A stretch of DNA of 64,000 nucleotides from Clostridia bacterium (GTDB lineage Bacteria; Bacillota; Clostridia; Christensenellales; Borkfalkiaceae), in the NCBI GenBank assembly GCA_017558105.1, contig JAFYWI010000009.1, forward strand, positions 34,169 through 98,168. The letters are read 5' to 3'. The notes below the pieces were generated by a model. The model was not told where the DNA came from, searched no databases, and saw only the letters and a program-made list of their open reading frames with translations. Each line of letters opens with the position of its first letter. The stretch's first letter is position 1. A program made the position numbers and the translations under genes. Shown here piece after piece: positions 35,132 through 42,641 of the stretch.

Positions 35132-35141
35132 TTTATTCATT

Positions 35142-35804
35142 ATGGAAAGATTAGAAGATTTATTAATAAATAACCTTAAAATTTACCAAGACGATAGTTT
35201 GTATACCTTTACTTCAGATTCTATTTTGCTTTCTAAATTCGCTAAGGGCAAAAAAGAAGATGTCGTTGCAGACTTTTGCTCTGGCAGTGGAATAGTTGGA
35301 ATACATTTTTATGCCTTAAATAAAAACACCACTAAAAGCGTTACTTTGTTTGAAATGCAAAAACCTTTAGCAGACCTTTCTAAAAAGAGTATTGAATTAA
35401 ACGGCTTAACCAATTTTAAGGTAGAAAATATTAAAATTCAACAAATTGGAAGTGAATATGCCGGCAAGTTTTCTTTAATACTATGCAACCCACCTTATAT
35501 GCAATTAGGCAGTGGCGAGGGAGATAAAAACCCTTCTATAGATATGTGCAAAAGAGAAGTAGAATTAAAATTAGAAGAACTTATAGAAAAAATTTCTTAC
35601 TCGCTTAAATTTGGTGGAAGAACTTGTTTAGTTCATAGGGTAGAAAGGCTTGCAGAAACCATATGTTTAATGAGCAAACATAATATAGAAGCAAAAAAAT
35701 TGCAATTTGTTTCTGCCCCTAATAAAGAGCCTTACCTATTTTTAATAGAAGGTGTTAAAGGTGGCAAAAAAGGAATTAAAGTATTAAACAATATAAATAA
35801 TTAG
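35142..35804 (+). CDS. tRNA1(Val) (adenine37-N6)-methyltransferase-like protein (YabB)
   Basis: A 220-residue SAM-dependent methyltransferase. FCSGSGIVGIHF is the SAM-binding motif and CNPPYM is the catalytic NPPY of adenine-N6 methylases. The family (TrmN6/YabB) modifies an adenine in tRNA, and the conserved place ahead of rsmI supports the call. No Shine-Dalgarno is visible because the ATG directly follows the ferredoxin terminator. Confidence 0.85.
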   Translation: MERLEDLLINNLKIYQDDSLYTFTSDSILLSKFAKGKKEDVVADFCSGSGIVGIHFYALNKNTTKSVTLFEMQKPLADLSKKSIELNGLTNFKVENIKIQQIGSEYAGKFSLILCNPPYMQLGSGEGDKNPSIDMCKREVELKLEELIEKISYSLKFGGRTCLVHRVERLAETICLMSKHNIEAKKLQFVSAPNKEPYLFLIEGVKGGKKGIKVLNNINN

Positions 35805-35812
35805 GGGGAAGT

Positions 35813-36613
35813 ATGTTTTACTTTGTAGGTACACCCATAGGCAACCTAAAAGATTTTACTTTTAGGGCAAAAGAAGTTTTAGAAAGCGTAGATGAAATAG
35901 CGTGCGAAGATACAAGGCACTCTATAACGTTACTTAACGCCTATAACATAAAAAAACCTTTGTTTTCTTACCATAAATTTAACGAAAGGCAAGAAGGCGA
36001 AAAAATAATAGAAAAATTAAAGATGGGTAAAAATATTGCTCTAATTACAGATGCAGGTATGCCCGTTATTTCCGACCCCGGTAATATTTTAGTTAAAATG
36101 CTAATAGAAAACAATTTAGAATACACCGTAATTCCAGGGCCATCTGCACTAATAAACGCACTTATTTTAAGTGGGCTAGATGCAACTAGGTTTTGCTTTT
36201 TAGGGTTTTTGCCAGAAAAGAAAAAAGATAGGGTAGAACTTTTAGAAAAATATAAGAATTTAGATATGACGTTAATTTTCTATTGTTCCCCTCACGATAT
36301 TAAAAAAGATATAGAAATTGTTTACGAAGTGTTTGGCAATAGGGTAGCCGTTGCCGTTAAAGAAATTACTAAACTACACGAAAAGGTAGAAATTTTCAAT
36401 TTAGAAAGTGGGCTAACTAACGAAGTTAAAGGGGAATACGTTTTAGTTGTAGAAGGTGGAAAAGTAGTTAACGAAAACCTTTCTTTAACCGAAAAAGAAC
36501 ATATAGAACTTTATTTAAGCCGTGGGTACGATAAAAAAGAAGCCTTAAAAATGGTTGCAAAAGAACGTGGCGTGCCAAAATCTACTTTATATAAATATAC
36601 TATTAAAGATTAA
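35813..36613 (+). CDS. rsmI: 16S rRNA (cytidine1402-2'-O)-methyltransferase
   Basis: A 266-residue tetrapyrrole-methylase-fold enzyme. GTPIGNLKDFTFRAKEVL, EDTRHS, LITDAGMPVISDPG and PGPSALINALILSGL are RsmI hallmarks. It methylates 16S rRNA C1402. GGGGGA lies just before the start, 8 bases after the previous stop. This is the end of the tmk-to-rsmI run and is followed by a strong terminator. Confidence 0.95.
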   Translation: MFYFVGTPIGNLKDFTFRAKEVLESVDEIACEDTRHSITLLNAYNIKKPLFSYHKFNERQEGEKIIEKLKMGKNIALITDAGMPVISDPGNILVKMLIENNLEYTVIPGPSALINALILSGLDATRFCFLGFLPEKKKDRVELLEKYKNLDMTLIFYCSPHDIKKDIEIVYEVFGNRVAVAVKEITKLHEKVEIFNLESGLTNEVKGEYVLVVEGGKVVNENLSLTEKEHIELYLSRGYDKKEALKMVAKERGVPKSTLYKYTIKD

Positions 36614-36617
36614 AAGA

Positions 36618-36648
36618 AAAGAACTCTTAATTTTAAGAGTTCTTTTTT
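36618..36648 (+). terminator. Terminator after rsmI
   Basis: AAGAACTCTTAA and its complement, followed by six T. Confidence 0.85.
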
Positions 36649-36727
36649 AATGCCAAACAAAACAAATAATAAAACTGAGTGGGGTTTTAGTAATCATCCT
36701 GTCAGAAAAATTGCAATTTATTAAATT

Positions 36728-37204
36728 TTAAAAACTTTTTTTATCCGTACTGCCAAAACCACCAGAACGGGTAGAAGTGCAGTCGTCGTCTTCAGTAATT
36801 CCGTATTCTATAAATATGCCTTGTGCAAAACCTTTGCCTTTTTCTACTTCTAAAGGTTTTTCGCCACAATTGGTTAGTTTAATAAAAATATGCCCTTCGT
36901 TATCTGCATTAAAATAATCGCTATCTATAATGCCAACGGTGTTGTTTAAAGTTAGCCTATACTTAAAGCCTAAACTACTTCTTGGGTAAATTTTTAATAC
37001 CCAACCTTCTTCTATTTTAACCCTAATACCAGTTGGAATTTTAATGCTTTCGCCACGTTGAAGGGAAAAAGCAAACGGAGCAAAAAAGTCGTAACCAGCG
37101 CTACCGCTAGTTGCCCTTTTAGGCAACAAAATATCTTCTTCTTTTAAGTTGTTTTCGTTTAGTTGAACTTCACTAACTTTATAAAACTTAGCAACTTTTT
37201 TCAT
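36728..37204 (-). CDS. dut: dUTP diphosphatase
   Basis: A 158-residue trimeric dUTPase. GSAGYDFFAP is motif 1, PRSSLGFKYRL motif 2, GIIDSDYF motif 3, and the C-terminal RSGGFGSTDKK motif 5, which closes over the active site. It splits dUTP to dUMP and pyrophosphate, protecting DNA and feeding dTMP synthesis. It is the last gene of a minus-strand trio, 12 bases behind a nitroreductase-like gene. Confidence 0.95.
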   Translation of the reverse strand: MKKVAKFYKVSEVQLNENNLKEEDILLPKRATSGSAGYDFFAPFAFSLQRGESIKIPTGIRVKIEEGWVLKIYPRSSLGFKYRLTLNNTVGIIDSDYFNADNEGHIFIKLTNCGEKPLEVEKGKGFAQGIFIEYGITEDDDCTSTRSGGFGSTDKKSF

Positions 37205-37216
37205 TTTAGTTTTTCC

Positions 37217-37876
37217 TTATAAGTTAAAATAATTTTCTTTTTCTGCCCCTAATTCAAAGTGATATTTAACAATACCTAAATCTATTAAATTGCAAGGGCC
37301 AATTTTTGCTTTTGCCGTAGCAACGCCGTTTTTATAGTTAAACACAAATTGTTGTTGGTTAATAGCCGTTGGGGCTAAACTTGCATATTCTACACCCTTA
37401 ATAAACCAACTAGGAACTTCTTCTTTACTAGAATATAGCGAAGTTAACGGCTTACTTTTATGTAAGTTGCCTTGGTTTGCGCCGTAGCCTAGAGCAATAA
37501 CAATAATAATTTCTTCTTTTTTGTTAGGTTTAACGGGGCATTTTGCTTTGTTGTAGGTTAAAGCAACCCAACAGGTGTTTAAGCCTAATTCTTGTGCTTT
37601 AAGCACCAATTTTTCGCCGTAATACCCAGCCTTTTCTTTAGAAAGTTTATTCTTTTTGCCACAAATAGCAAAGTAATTTTTAACGTATTGAAACCTGCCG
37701 TATTTAGCCATCATACCGGTAAACGCCAAAGGCTCTTCTACCATTAACCTAATGTCTAAACCGCTTTTAAGGTTGCAATTATTAACTTCTTTTTGTAAAA
37801 TTTCAACTATATCGGTAGGAATACTTTTATCTAAATACTGCCTAACGGAATGTCTGCTTTTAATTACTTCTAACAT
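37217..37876 (-). CDS. Nitroreductase-family flavoprotein
   Basis: A 219-residue protein with RHSVRQYLDKSIP near the N-terminus (FMN phosphate-binding arginines) and a C-terminal half with SLAPTAINQQQF, typical of nitroreductase-fold enzymes. The family reduces nitro compounds, quinones or other substrates with FMN and NAD(P)H. It sits 9 bases downstream of a FAD-dependent oxidoreductase gene. The physiological substrate is unknown. Confidence 0.8.
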   Translation of the reverse strand: MLEVIKSRHSVRQYLDKSIPTDIVEILQKEVNNCNLKSGLDIRLMVEEPLAFTGMMAKYGRFQYVKNYFAICGKKNKLSKEKAGYYGEKLVLKAQELGLNTCWVALTYNKAKCPVKPNKKEEIIIVIALGYGANQGNLHKSKPLTSLYSSKEEVPSWFIKGVEYASLAPTAINQQQFVFNYKNGVATAKAKIGPCNLIDLGIVKYHFELGAEKENYFNL

Positions 37877-37885
37877 AATATATTA

Positions 37886-39283
37886 TTAAAATAAAGGTTC
37901 ATCTTTGCCAGAAAGTAGGTTAGAAATATACCTACTAACGTAAACGCCTTGTGCAGATGCTTGTGAAAGCGAGTGTGTTGTACCAGAAGAGTCGCCAATA
38001 AAGAACAAGCCTTTTTCTTTGCTTTCTAGGTGGTTATCTAATTCAACTTTAGAGTTATAGAACTTAACTTCCGTGCCGTATAACAAGTTATCGTAGTTAG
38101 CAGTACCAGGCACAAGTTTATCTAAAGCAAAAATCATATCTATAATAGTATCTAGGGTAGCCTTTGGCATACATAGTGCAAGGTTACCAGGGGTAGCATC
38201 TAGGGTAGGGCGAGTAAAACTTTCGCGCAAGCGTTTATCGTTAGTTCTTTTTTCAATTAAAAGGTCGCCAAACCTTTGAACCATAACTCCGCCAGCCAAC
38301 ATATTTGTTAAAGATGCAACACTTTCGCCGTATGCGTTAGAATTTTTAAATGGTTCGGTAAAATGGTGTGTAACAAGTAAAGCAAAGTTAGTGTTTTGTG
38401 TGTAAAGTGCAGGGTCGTCGTAACTATGGCCGTTAACGGTAACAATGCCGTTAGTATTTTCTGCAACTACTTCGCCGTGTGGGTTCATACAGAAAGTTCT
38501 GCAAACACTTCTAGTTTTAGGCGAACGGTACATAATTTTACTTTCGTAAACGGCATCTGTAATAGGTTGCCAAACTTCAAACGGGCATTCAAACCTAATA
38601 CCAATGTCTACGCGGTTATTATCGTTAGCAATGCCAAACTTGTTGCAAAGTTCGCTAGTCCATTTAGAGCCACTTCTACCCGCAGCAATAATAACGTATT
38701 TACTTTCTAAATCTTCTTTACCTTTGCAAGAAACCCTAAAGCCGTCGTCTAATTTTTCAACGTCTTCAACGTCTGTATAATACCTAATTTCAATATATTT
38801 AGAAATGTATTCTATAAGGTTTTGTAAAATATAGTAATTTCTTTCCGTGCCTAAGTGCCTAACTTGTGCGTCTAGCATATGAAGGTCGTATTGAAGTGCC
38901 CTTCTTTTAATATCTGAGCCAACGGTAGAATAAATTTTAGCCTTTTCGCCACCATAAGCAAGGTTAACACTATCTACGTATTTCATTAAACTTAGGGCTT
39001 CTTCGTCGCCAACGTAAAGGTTAAAATCGCCACCGAAGTTGTTGGTAATGTTATATTTACCATCTGAAAAAGCGCCAGCACCACCTATACCCGTGGTTAT
39101 AGAACAATGCTTACAATTTATGCAGTTTTTAATTTTAACCCCGTCTATAGGGCATTTACGGCTAGATAAAGGCGCGCCTTTTTCTAGTAAACAAATTTTT
39201 GCCGTAGGCATTTTTTTAACAAATTCATAAGCGGCAAAAAGCCCGCCTGCGCCACCACCAACAATAATAACGTCGTATTTCAT
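37886..39283 (-). CDS. FAD-dependent dehydrogenase (COG2509-like)
   Basis: A 465-residue flavoprotein. The dinucleotide-binding motif VGGGAGGLFAAYEF is at 8-21 and the second FAD motif FIGDSSGTTHSLSQASAQG near 435-455. A cluster CPIDGVKIKNCINCKHC (about 44-60) could bind metal or an Fe-S centre. The length and plan match uncharacterised FAD-dependent dehydrogenases common in anaerobes. It heads a minus-strand operon with the nitroreductase and dut. Confidence 0.82.
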   Translation of the reverse strand: MKYDVIIVGGGAGGLFAAYEFVKKMPTAKICLLEKGAPLSSRKCPIDGVKIKNCINCKHCSITTGIGGAGAFSDGKYNITNNFGGDFNLYVGDEEALSLMKYVDSVNLAYGGEKAKIYSTVGSDIKRRALQYDLHMLDAQVRHLGTERNYYILQNLIEYISKYIEIRYYTDVEDVEKLDDGFRVSCKGKEDLESKYVIIAAGRSGSKWTSELCNKFGIANDNNRVDIGIRFECPFEVWQPITDAVYESKIMYRSPKTRSVCRTFCMNPHGEVVAENTNGIVTVNGHSYDDPALYTQNTNFALLVTHHFTEPFKNSNAYGESVASLTNMLAGGVMVQRFGDLLIEKRTNDKRLRESFTRPTLDATPGNLALCMPKATLDTIIDMIFALDKLVPGTANYDNLLYGTEVKFYNSKVELDNHLESKEKGLFFIGDSSGTTHSLSQASAQGVYVSRYISNLLSGKDEPLF

Positions 39284-39431
39284 AAATCACCTAAAAAATA
39301 AATTAGCCTATTAAAAAGCCTTTTATAATATACCATAAATATTAGTTTGTTGCAATACAATTTAAAAAATTAATATTGTATAAAATAATTAAAATTGTTA
39401 ATAATCTCTTTAGCAAGTAAGGGGATTAAAA

Positions 39432-40010
39432 ATGGAAACAAAACAATTTTCGTTTAGTGTGTTTAATAATTTTGCAGAAGACGGCATTTTGCAAGCACTA
39501 ATAGAGTGCAACAAATTAAAAGAAAAACCTATTTTCGTGTGTGTGGGTAGCGACCTAGTTTTAGGCGATAGTTTAGGCCCACTAGTTGGTACGCTATTAA
39601 AAAAGAAGAAAAGTAATGCATATATTTATGGCACTTTAAATATGCCAATAACGGCAAAAGAAGTAGAATACGCTAAAACTTATATTAAGCAAATGCACCC
39701 AAAATCTACCATAATAGCCATAGATGCAGCCGTTGGCTTAAGCGAAGACGTGGGCTTAATTAGGGTAACCAATAAAGGCTTAAAACCGGGGCTAGGTGTA
39801 GATAAAAACCTAGGTGTTATTGGCGACTTAAGTATAATTGGCGTAGTTGCCGAAAAAAGCAATAAAAACTATAATTTGTTTAATTTAACAAGGTTAAATT
39901 TAATATATCTTATGGCGGAAAAAATTTCTAACGCCATTAGCGATTACGTTAACCTAATTAGTAATGCTCAATTTGAAATAGGGCAAGAAGAAAGCAAAAA
40001 CGCACAATAA
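39432..40010 (+). CDS. YyaC-like spore protein (GPR protease-related)
   Basis: A 192-residue protein whose core PIFVCVGSDLVLGDSLGPLVG, NMPITAKEVEYA and IDAAVGLSEDVGLIRVTNKGLKPGLGVDK matches the YyaC group, related in fold to the germination protease GPR. In Bacillus, yyaC is a sporulation gene. A GGGGATT precedes the ATG. It stands alone ahead of the Trp T-box and supports the organism being a spore former. Confidence 0.87.
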   Translation: METKQFSFSVFNNFAEDGILQALIECNKLKEKPIFVCVGSDLVLGDSLGPLVGTLLKKKKSNAYIYGTLNMPITAKEVEYAKTYIKQMHPKSTIIAIDAAVGLSEDVGLIRVTNKGLKPGLGVDKNLGVIGDLSIIGVVAEKSNKNYNLFNLTRLNLIYLMAEKISNAISDYVNLISNAQFEIGQEESKNAQ

Positions 40011-40034
40011 AATGCCTTTTGGTGCATAAAATAA

Positions 40035-40063
40035 TTGACAACTGAAAAATTTTGTGGTATTTT
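40035..40063 (+). promoter_or_regulatory. Promoter for the Trp T-box
   Basis: TTGACA, 17-base spacer, TATTTT. Confidence 0.6.
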
Positions 40064-40069
40064 GTAAGT

Positions 40070-40336
40070 AGTTAAATATAAACCGTTGATGCAGAGTAGT
40101 AGCAATTAGTGTTAAATTACAGAGAGTTTCTTAAAGGTGGAAAAGAAATATTTAATTTTTTGCGAATGGGCTGTGGAGGGCAAAGGCGAAATAGCAGTAG
40201 TTTTTGACGTTAATTCTTACGTTAGTAGAAAGGGTATGGTAGTACCTACAAAGGAACGGGTAGCAATATTCGTTTAAAATTGGGTGGCAACACGGTGTAA
40301 ATTCGTCCCATAAGCAATAGGCTTATGGGCTTTATT
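40070..40336 (+). promoter_or_regulatory. T-box riboswitch, tryptophan specifier (TGG)
   Basis: The AGAGAG motif is at 40121-40126. The 3' side of Stem I reads GCGAATGGGC, giving specifier TGG (40167-40169) followed by a purine. The T-box core GGGTGGCAACACGG (40282-40295) carries TGGC, so the bulge would pair with a GCCA tRNA end; tRNA-Trp has discriminator G, unlike the TGGT of the Ile and Leu leaders here. The terminator is CCCATAAGC/GCTTATGGG (40307-40329). Confidence 0.93.
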
Positions 40337-40358
40337 TTTAGCAAAAGGGGTAAAAACT

Positions 40359-41729
40359 ATGGAAAAAATACCTTATAAAATTTATTTAAGCGAAAACGAA
40401 TTGCCAAAGTATTGGTATAACGTTAGGGCAGATATGAAAGAAAAACCTGCCCCACTACTAAACTCGCAAACTTTAGAAAAAATGGGCTATGAAGATTTAC
40501 GCCCAGTTTTTTGCGATGAACTTATTAAACAAGAACTAGACGACGATACAAGATATATAGAAATCCCACAAGAAATACGCGATTTTTATAAAATGTACCG
40601 CCCAGCCCCACTTATTAGGGCGTATTGTTTAGAAAAGAAGTTAAACACTCCTGCAAAAATTTATTATAAATTTGAAGGGAACAACACTTCTGGCTCTCAT
40701 AAACTAAACAGCGCAATAGCACAAGCATACTACGCTAAAAAGCAAGGTTTAGTTGGCGTAACTACCGAAACGGGCGCAGGGCAATGGGGAACGGCACTTT
40801 CTATGGCGTGTTCTTATTTTGGCTTAGATTGCAAAGTGTTTATGGTTAAAGTTAGTTACGAACAAAAACCATTTAGAAGGGAAGTTATGCGCACTTATGG
40901 TGCAAGTGTAACGCCATCTCCATCTACCACAACCGAAGTTGGCAAAAAGATATTGGCAGAGTTCCCAAGAACGGGTGGTTCTTTAGGTTGCGCAATTAGT
41001 GAAGCAATAGAAAAAGCAGGAGAATTAGAAGGCTATAGGTACGTTTTAGGTAGCGTATTAAACCAAGTGCTATTACACCAAAGTATAATAGGTTTAGAAA
41101 CTAAAACTGCGTTAGATAAATATGGCATTGTTCCAGATATTATTATTGGTTGTGCCGGTGGTGGTTCTAACCTAGGTGGTTTAATTTCTCCGTTTATGGG
41201 CGAAAAATTAAGGGGGGAAAAAGACTATAGGTTTATTGCAGTAGAACCTGCATCTTGCCCAAGTTTAACAAGGGGTAAATACGCTTACGATTTCTGCGAT
41301 ACTGGTAAAGTTACACCATTAGCAAAAATGTATACGTTAGGCAACGGCTTTATACCTGCATCTTCACACGCAGGTGGGTTAAGATACCACGGAATGAATA
41401 GCGTTTTAAGTGAATTATACGACAAAGGGTATATGGAAGCGCGTTCTGTTACCCAAACGGAAGTATTTGAAGCGGCAGAATATTTTGCAAGGTGCGAAGG
41501 TATTTTACCTGCTCCAGAAAGTAGCCACGCTATTAGGGTTGCTATAGACGAAGCAATTAAATGCAAAGAAACGGGCGAAGAAAAAACTATTGTTTTTGGC
41601 TTAACGGGTACAGGGTATTTCGATATGGTTGCATACGGCAAGTATAACGATGGTTTAATGGGCGATTATATCCCTACGGAAGAAGATTTACAAAAAGGTT
41701 TTAACTCTTTACCAAAAGTAAACAAATAA
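40359..41729 (+). CDS. trpB: Tryptophan synthase beta chain, TrpB2 type
   Basis: A 456-residue PLP enzyme, longer than canonical TrpB (about 400) and with the N-terminal extension typical of TrpB2. NTSGSHKLN holds the PLP lysine (Lys115), ETGAGQWGTAL is the substrate loop, and CAGGGSNLGG binds the cofactor phosphate. It joins indole and serine to make tryptophan. No trpA or other trp genes are nearby, so it probably salvages free indole. The Trp T-box fits this role. A ribosome site AAAAGGGG precedes the start. Confidence 0.95.
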   Translation: MEKIPYKIYLSENELPKYWYNVRADMKEKPAPLLNSQTLEKMGYEDLRPVFCDELIKQELDDDTRYIEIPQEIRDFYKMYRPAPLIRAYCLEKKLNTPAKIYYKFEGNNTSGSHKLNSAIAQAYYAKKQGLVGVTTETGAGQWGTALSMACSYFGLDCKVFMVKVSYEQKPFRREVMRTYGASVTPSPSTTTEVGKKILAEFPRTGGSLGCAISEAIEKAGELEGYRYVLGSVLNQVLLHQSIIGLETKTALDKYGIVPDIIIGCAGGGSNLGGLISPFMGEKLRGEKDYRFIAVEPASCPSLTRGKYAYDFCDTGKVTPLAKMYTLGNGFIPASSHAGGLRYHGMNSVLSELYDKGYMEARSVTQTEVFEAAEYFARCEGILPAPESSHAIRVAIDEAIKCKETGEEKTIVFGLTGTGYFDMVAYGKYNDGLMGDYIPTEEDLQKGFNSLPKVNK

Positions 41730-41759
41730 GGTTAAAACAAATAAACGATAAACATAAAC

Positions 41760-41789
41760 AAAAAGTGTGGCAAAAATCCACACTTTTTA
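41760..41789 (+). terminator. Terminator after trpB2
   Basis: AAAAAGTGTGG and CCACACTTTTT around a seven-base loop. Confidence 0.8.
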
Positions 41790-41830
41790 TTTATTTTAAC
41801 AATAAAACAAAAAAAATTTTCAAAATATAA

Positions 41831-41859
41831 TTGACAAGGCTTTTTTACGATATTATAAT
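41831..41859 (+). promoter_or_regulatory. Consensus promoter for the SipW/TasA-like locus
   Basis: TTGACA, 17-base spacer, TATAAT: a perfect match, implying strong expression. Confidence 0.85.
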
Positions 41860-41898
41860 GAATATATAAATTTTATAATTAAAAGGAGATTATAAAAA

Positions 41899-42535
41899 AT
41901 GAAAAAAACTTAGTTTATTAATTGCTATGGTGCTTTGCGTAACCATTGGTGGCGTATACGCTGCATGGACTTATACAAACCCAGCCGCAGACATTACCGA
42001 CCAAAGAATTGAACAATTAATTACAATTTCAACGGCAACAGAACAAGGTGCAGCAGGTACCTATGCTATTGAAACTAACGTAACTGGTATGTCTATTGAA
42101 CAACTTGGCACTAACGACCAAGATAAAGACTTCCACACTGCAGCATTAGAATATACTACTAATGACGATGCAGCACCTTACGTTAAATTTACGTTAAAGT
42201 TACAAGAAAACACAGGTAGCGATATCTTTAATACTTTAACAAGCAAATATAGTATTGAAGTTGTAGACGTTGCAAGTGCATATGATAATCCAAATGATAA
42301 TCCAGATGAGGGCCCAAAAGACATTTTCGTAGATATAAAAACAGGCGAAACGGTAATTACTTGGGAATACGATAGCGTTAACGATATCTATCATTTCACC
42401 GTTCAATTAGAAAATGAAATTGCACTTAACGACTTTGTTTTAGCATCTAAGCCAGAACACACTGCATTTACAACTGCTTTAGGTAGACCTGTATTAGAAG
42501 TTAAAATTACAGACGGTACTACACCACAAGGTTAA
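41899..42535 (+). CDS. TasA/camelysin-like exported protein with an out-of-frame 7-A tract at its start
   Basis: A strong AAAGGAG leads to ATG at 41899, but ATG AAA AAA ACT TAG stops after four codons. Removing one base from the 7-A tract (41902-41908) gives MKKLSLLIAMVLCVTIGG and joins the long frame (in-frame from 41927), for 211 residues. That N-terminus is a SipW-type signal peptide ending VYAAWTYTNP, like the second substrate downstream (GVSASWTYTD). The mature part is a beta-rich, acidic protein with no cysteines. TasA-like proteins form extracellular fibres or surface layers processed by SipW. The defect may be phase variation, slippage or a sequencing error. Without a frame change, initiation at 41927 would give a signal peptide lacking its basic N-end. 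Confidence 0.7.
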
Positions 42536-42565
42536 TTAAAAAAAAATAATAAAAGTGCTTTATTT

Positions 42566-42594
42566 ATGCCTGCCCGTATTTACGGGTGGGCATA
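42566..42594 (+). other. Strong RNA hairpin between substrate and peptidase genes
   Basis: ATGCCTGCCCGT and ACGGGTGGGCAT form a 12-bp stem with a four-base loop. No T run follows, so it is more likely a processing or stability element, or a weak attenuator, than a full terminator. It could set a high substrate-to-peptidase ratio. Confidence 0.55.
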
Positions 42595-42641
42595 TAGCCT
42601 ATTTTAAGAATTTAAATTTTATGGTAGGATAAGTAGATTAA

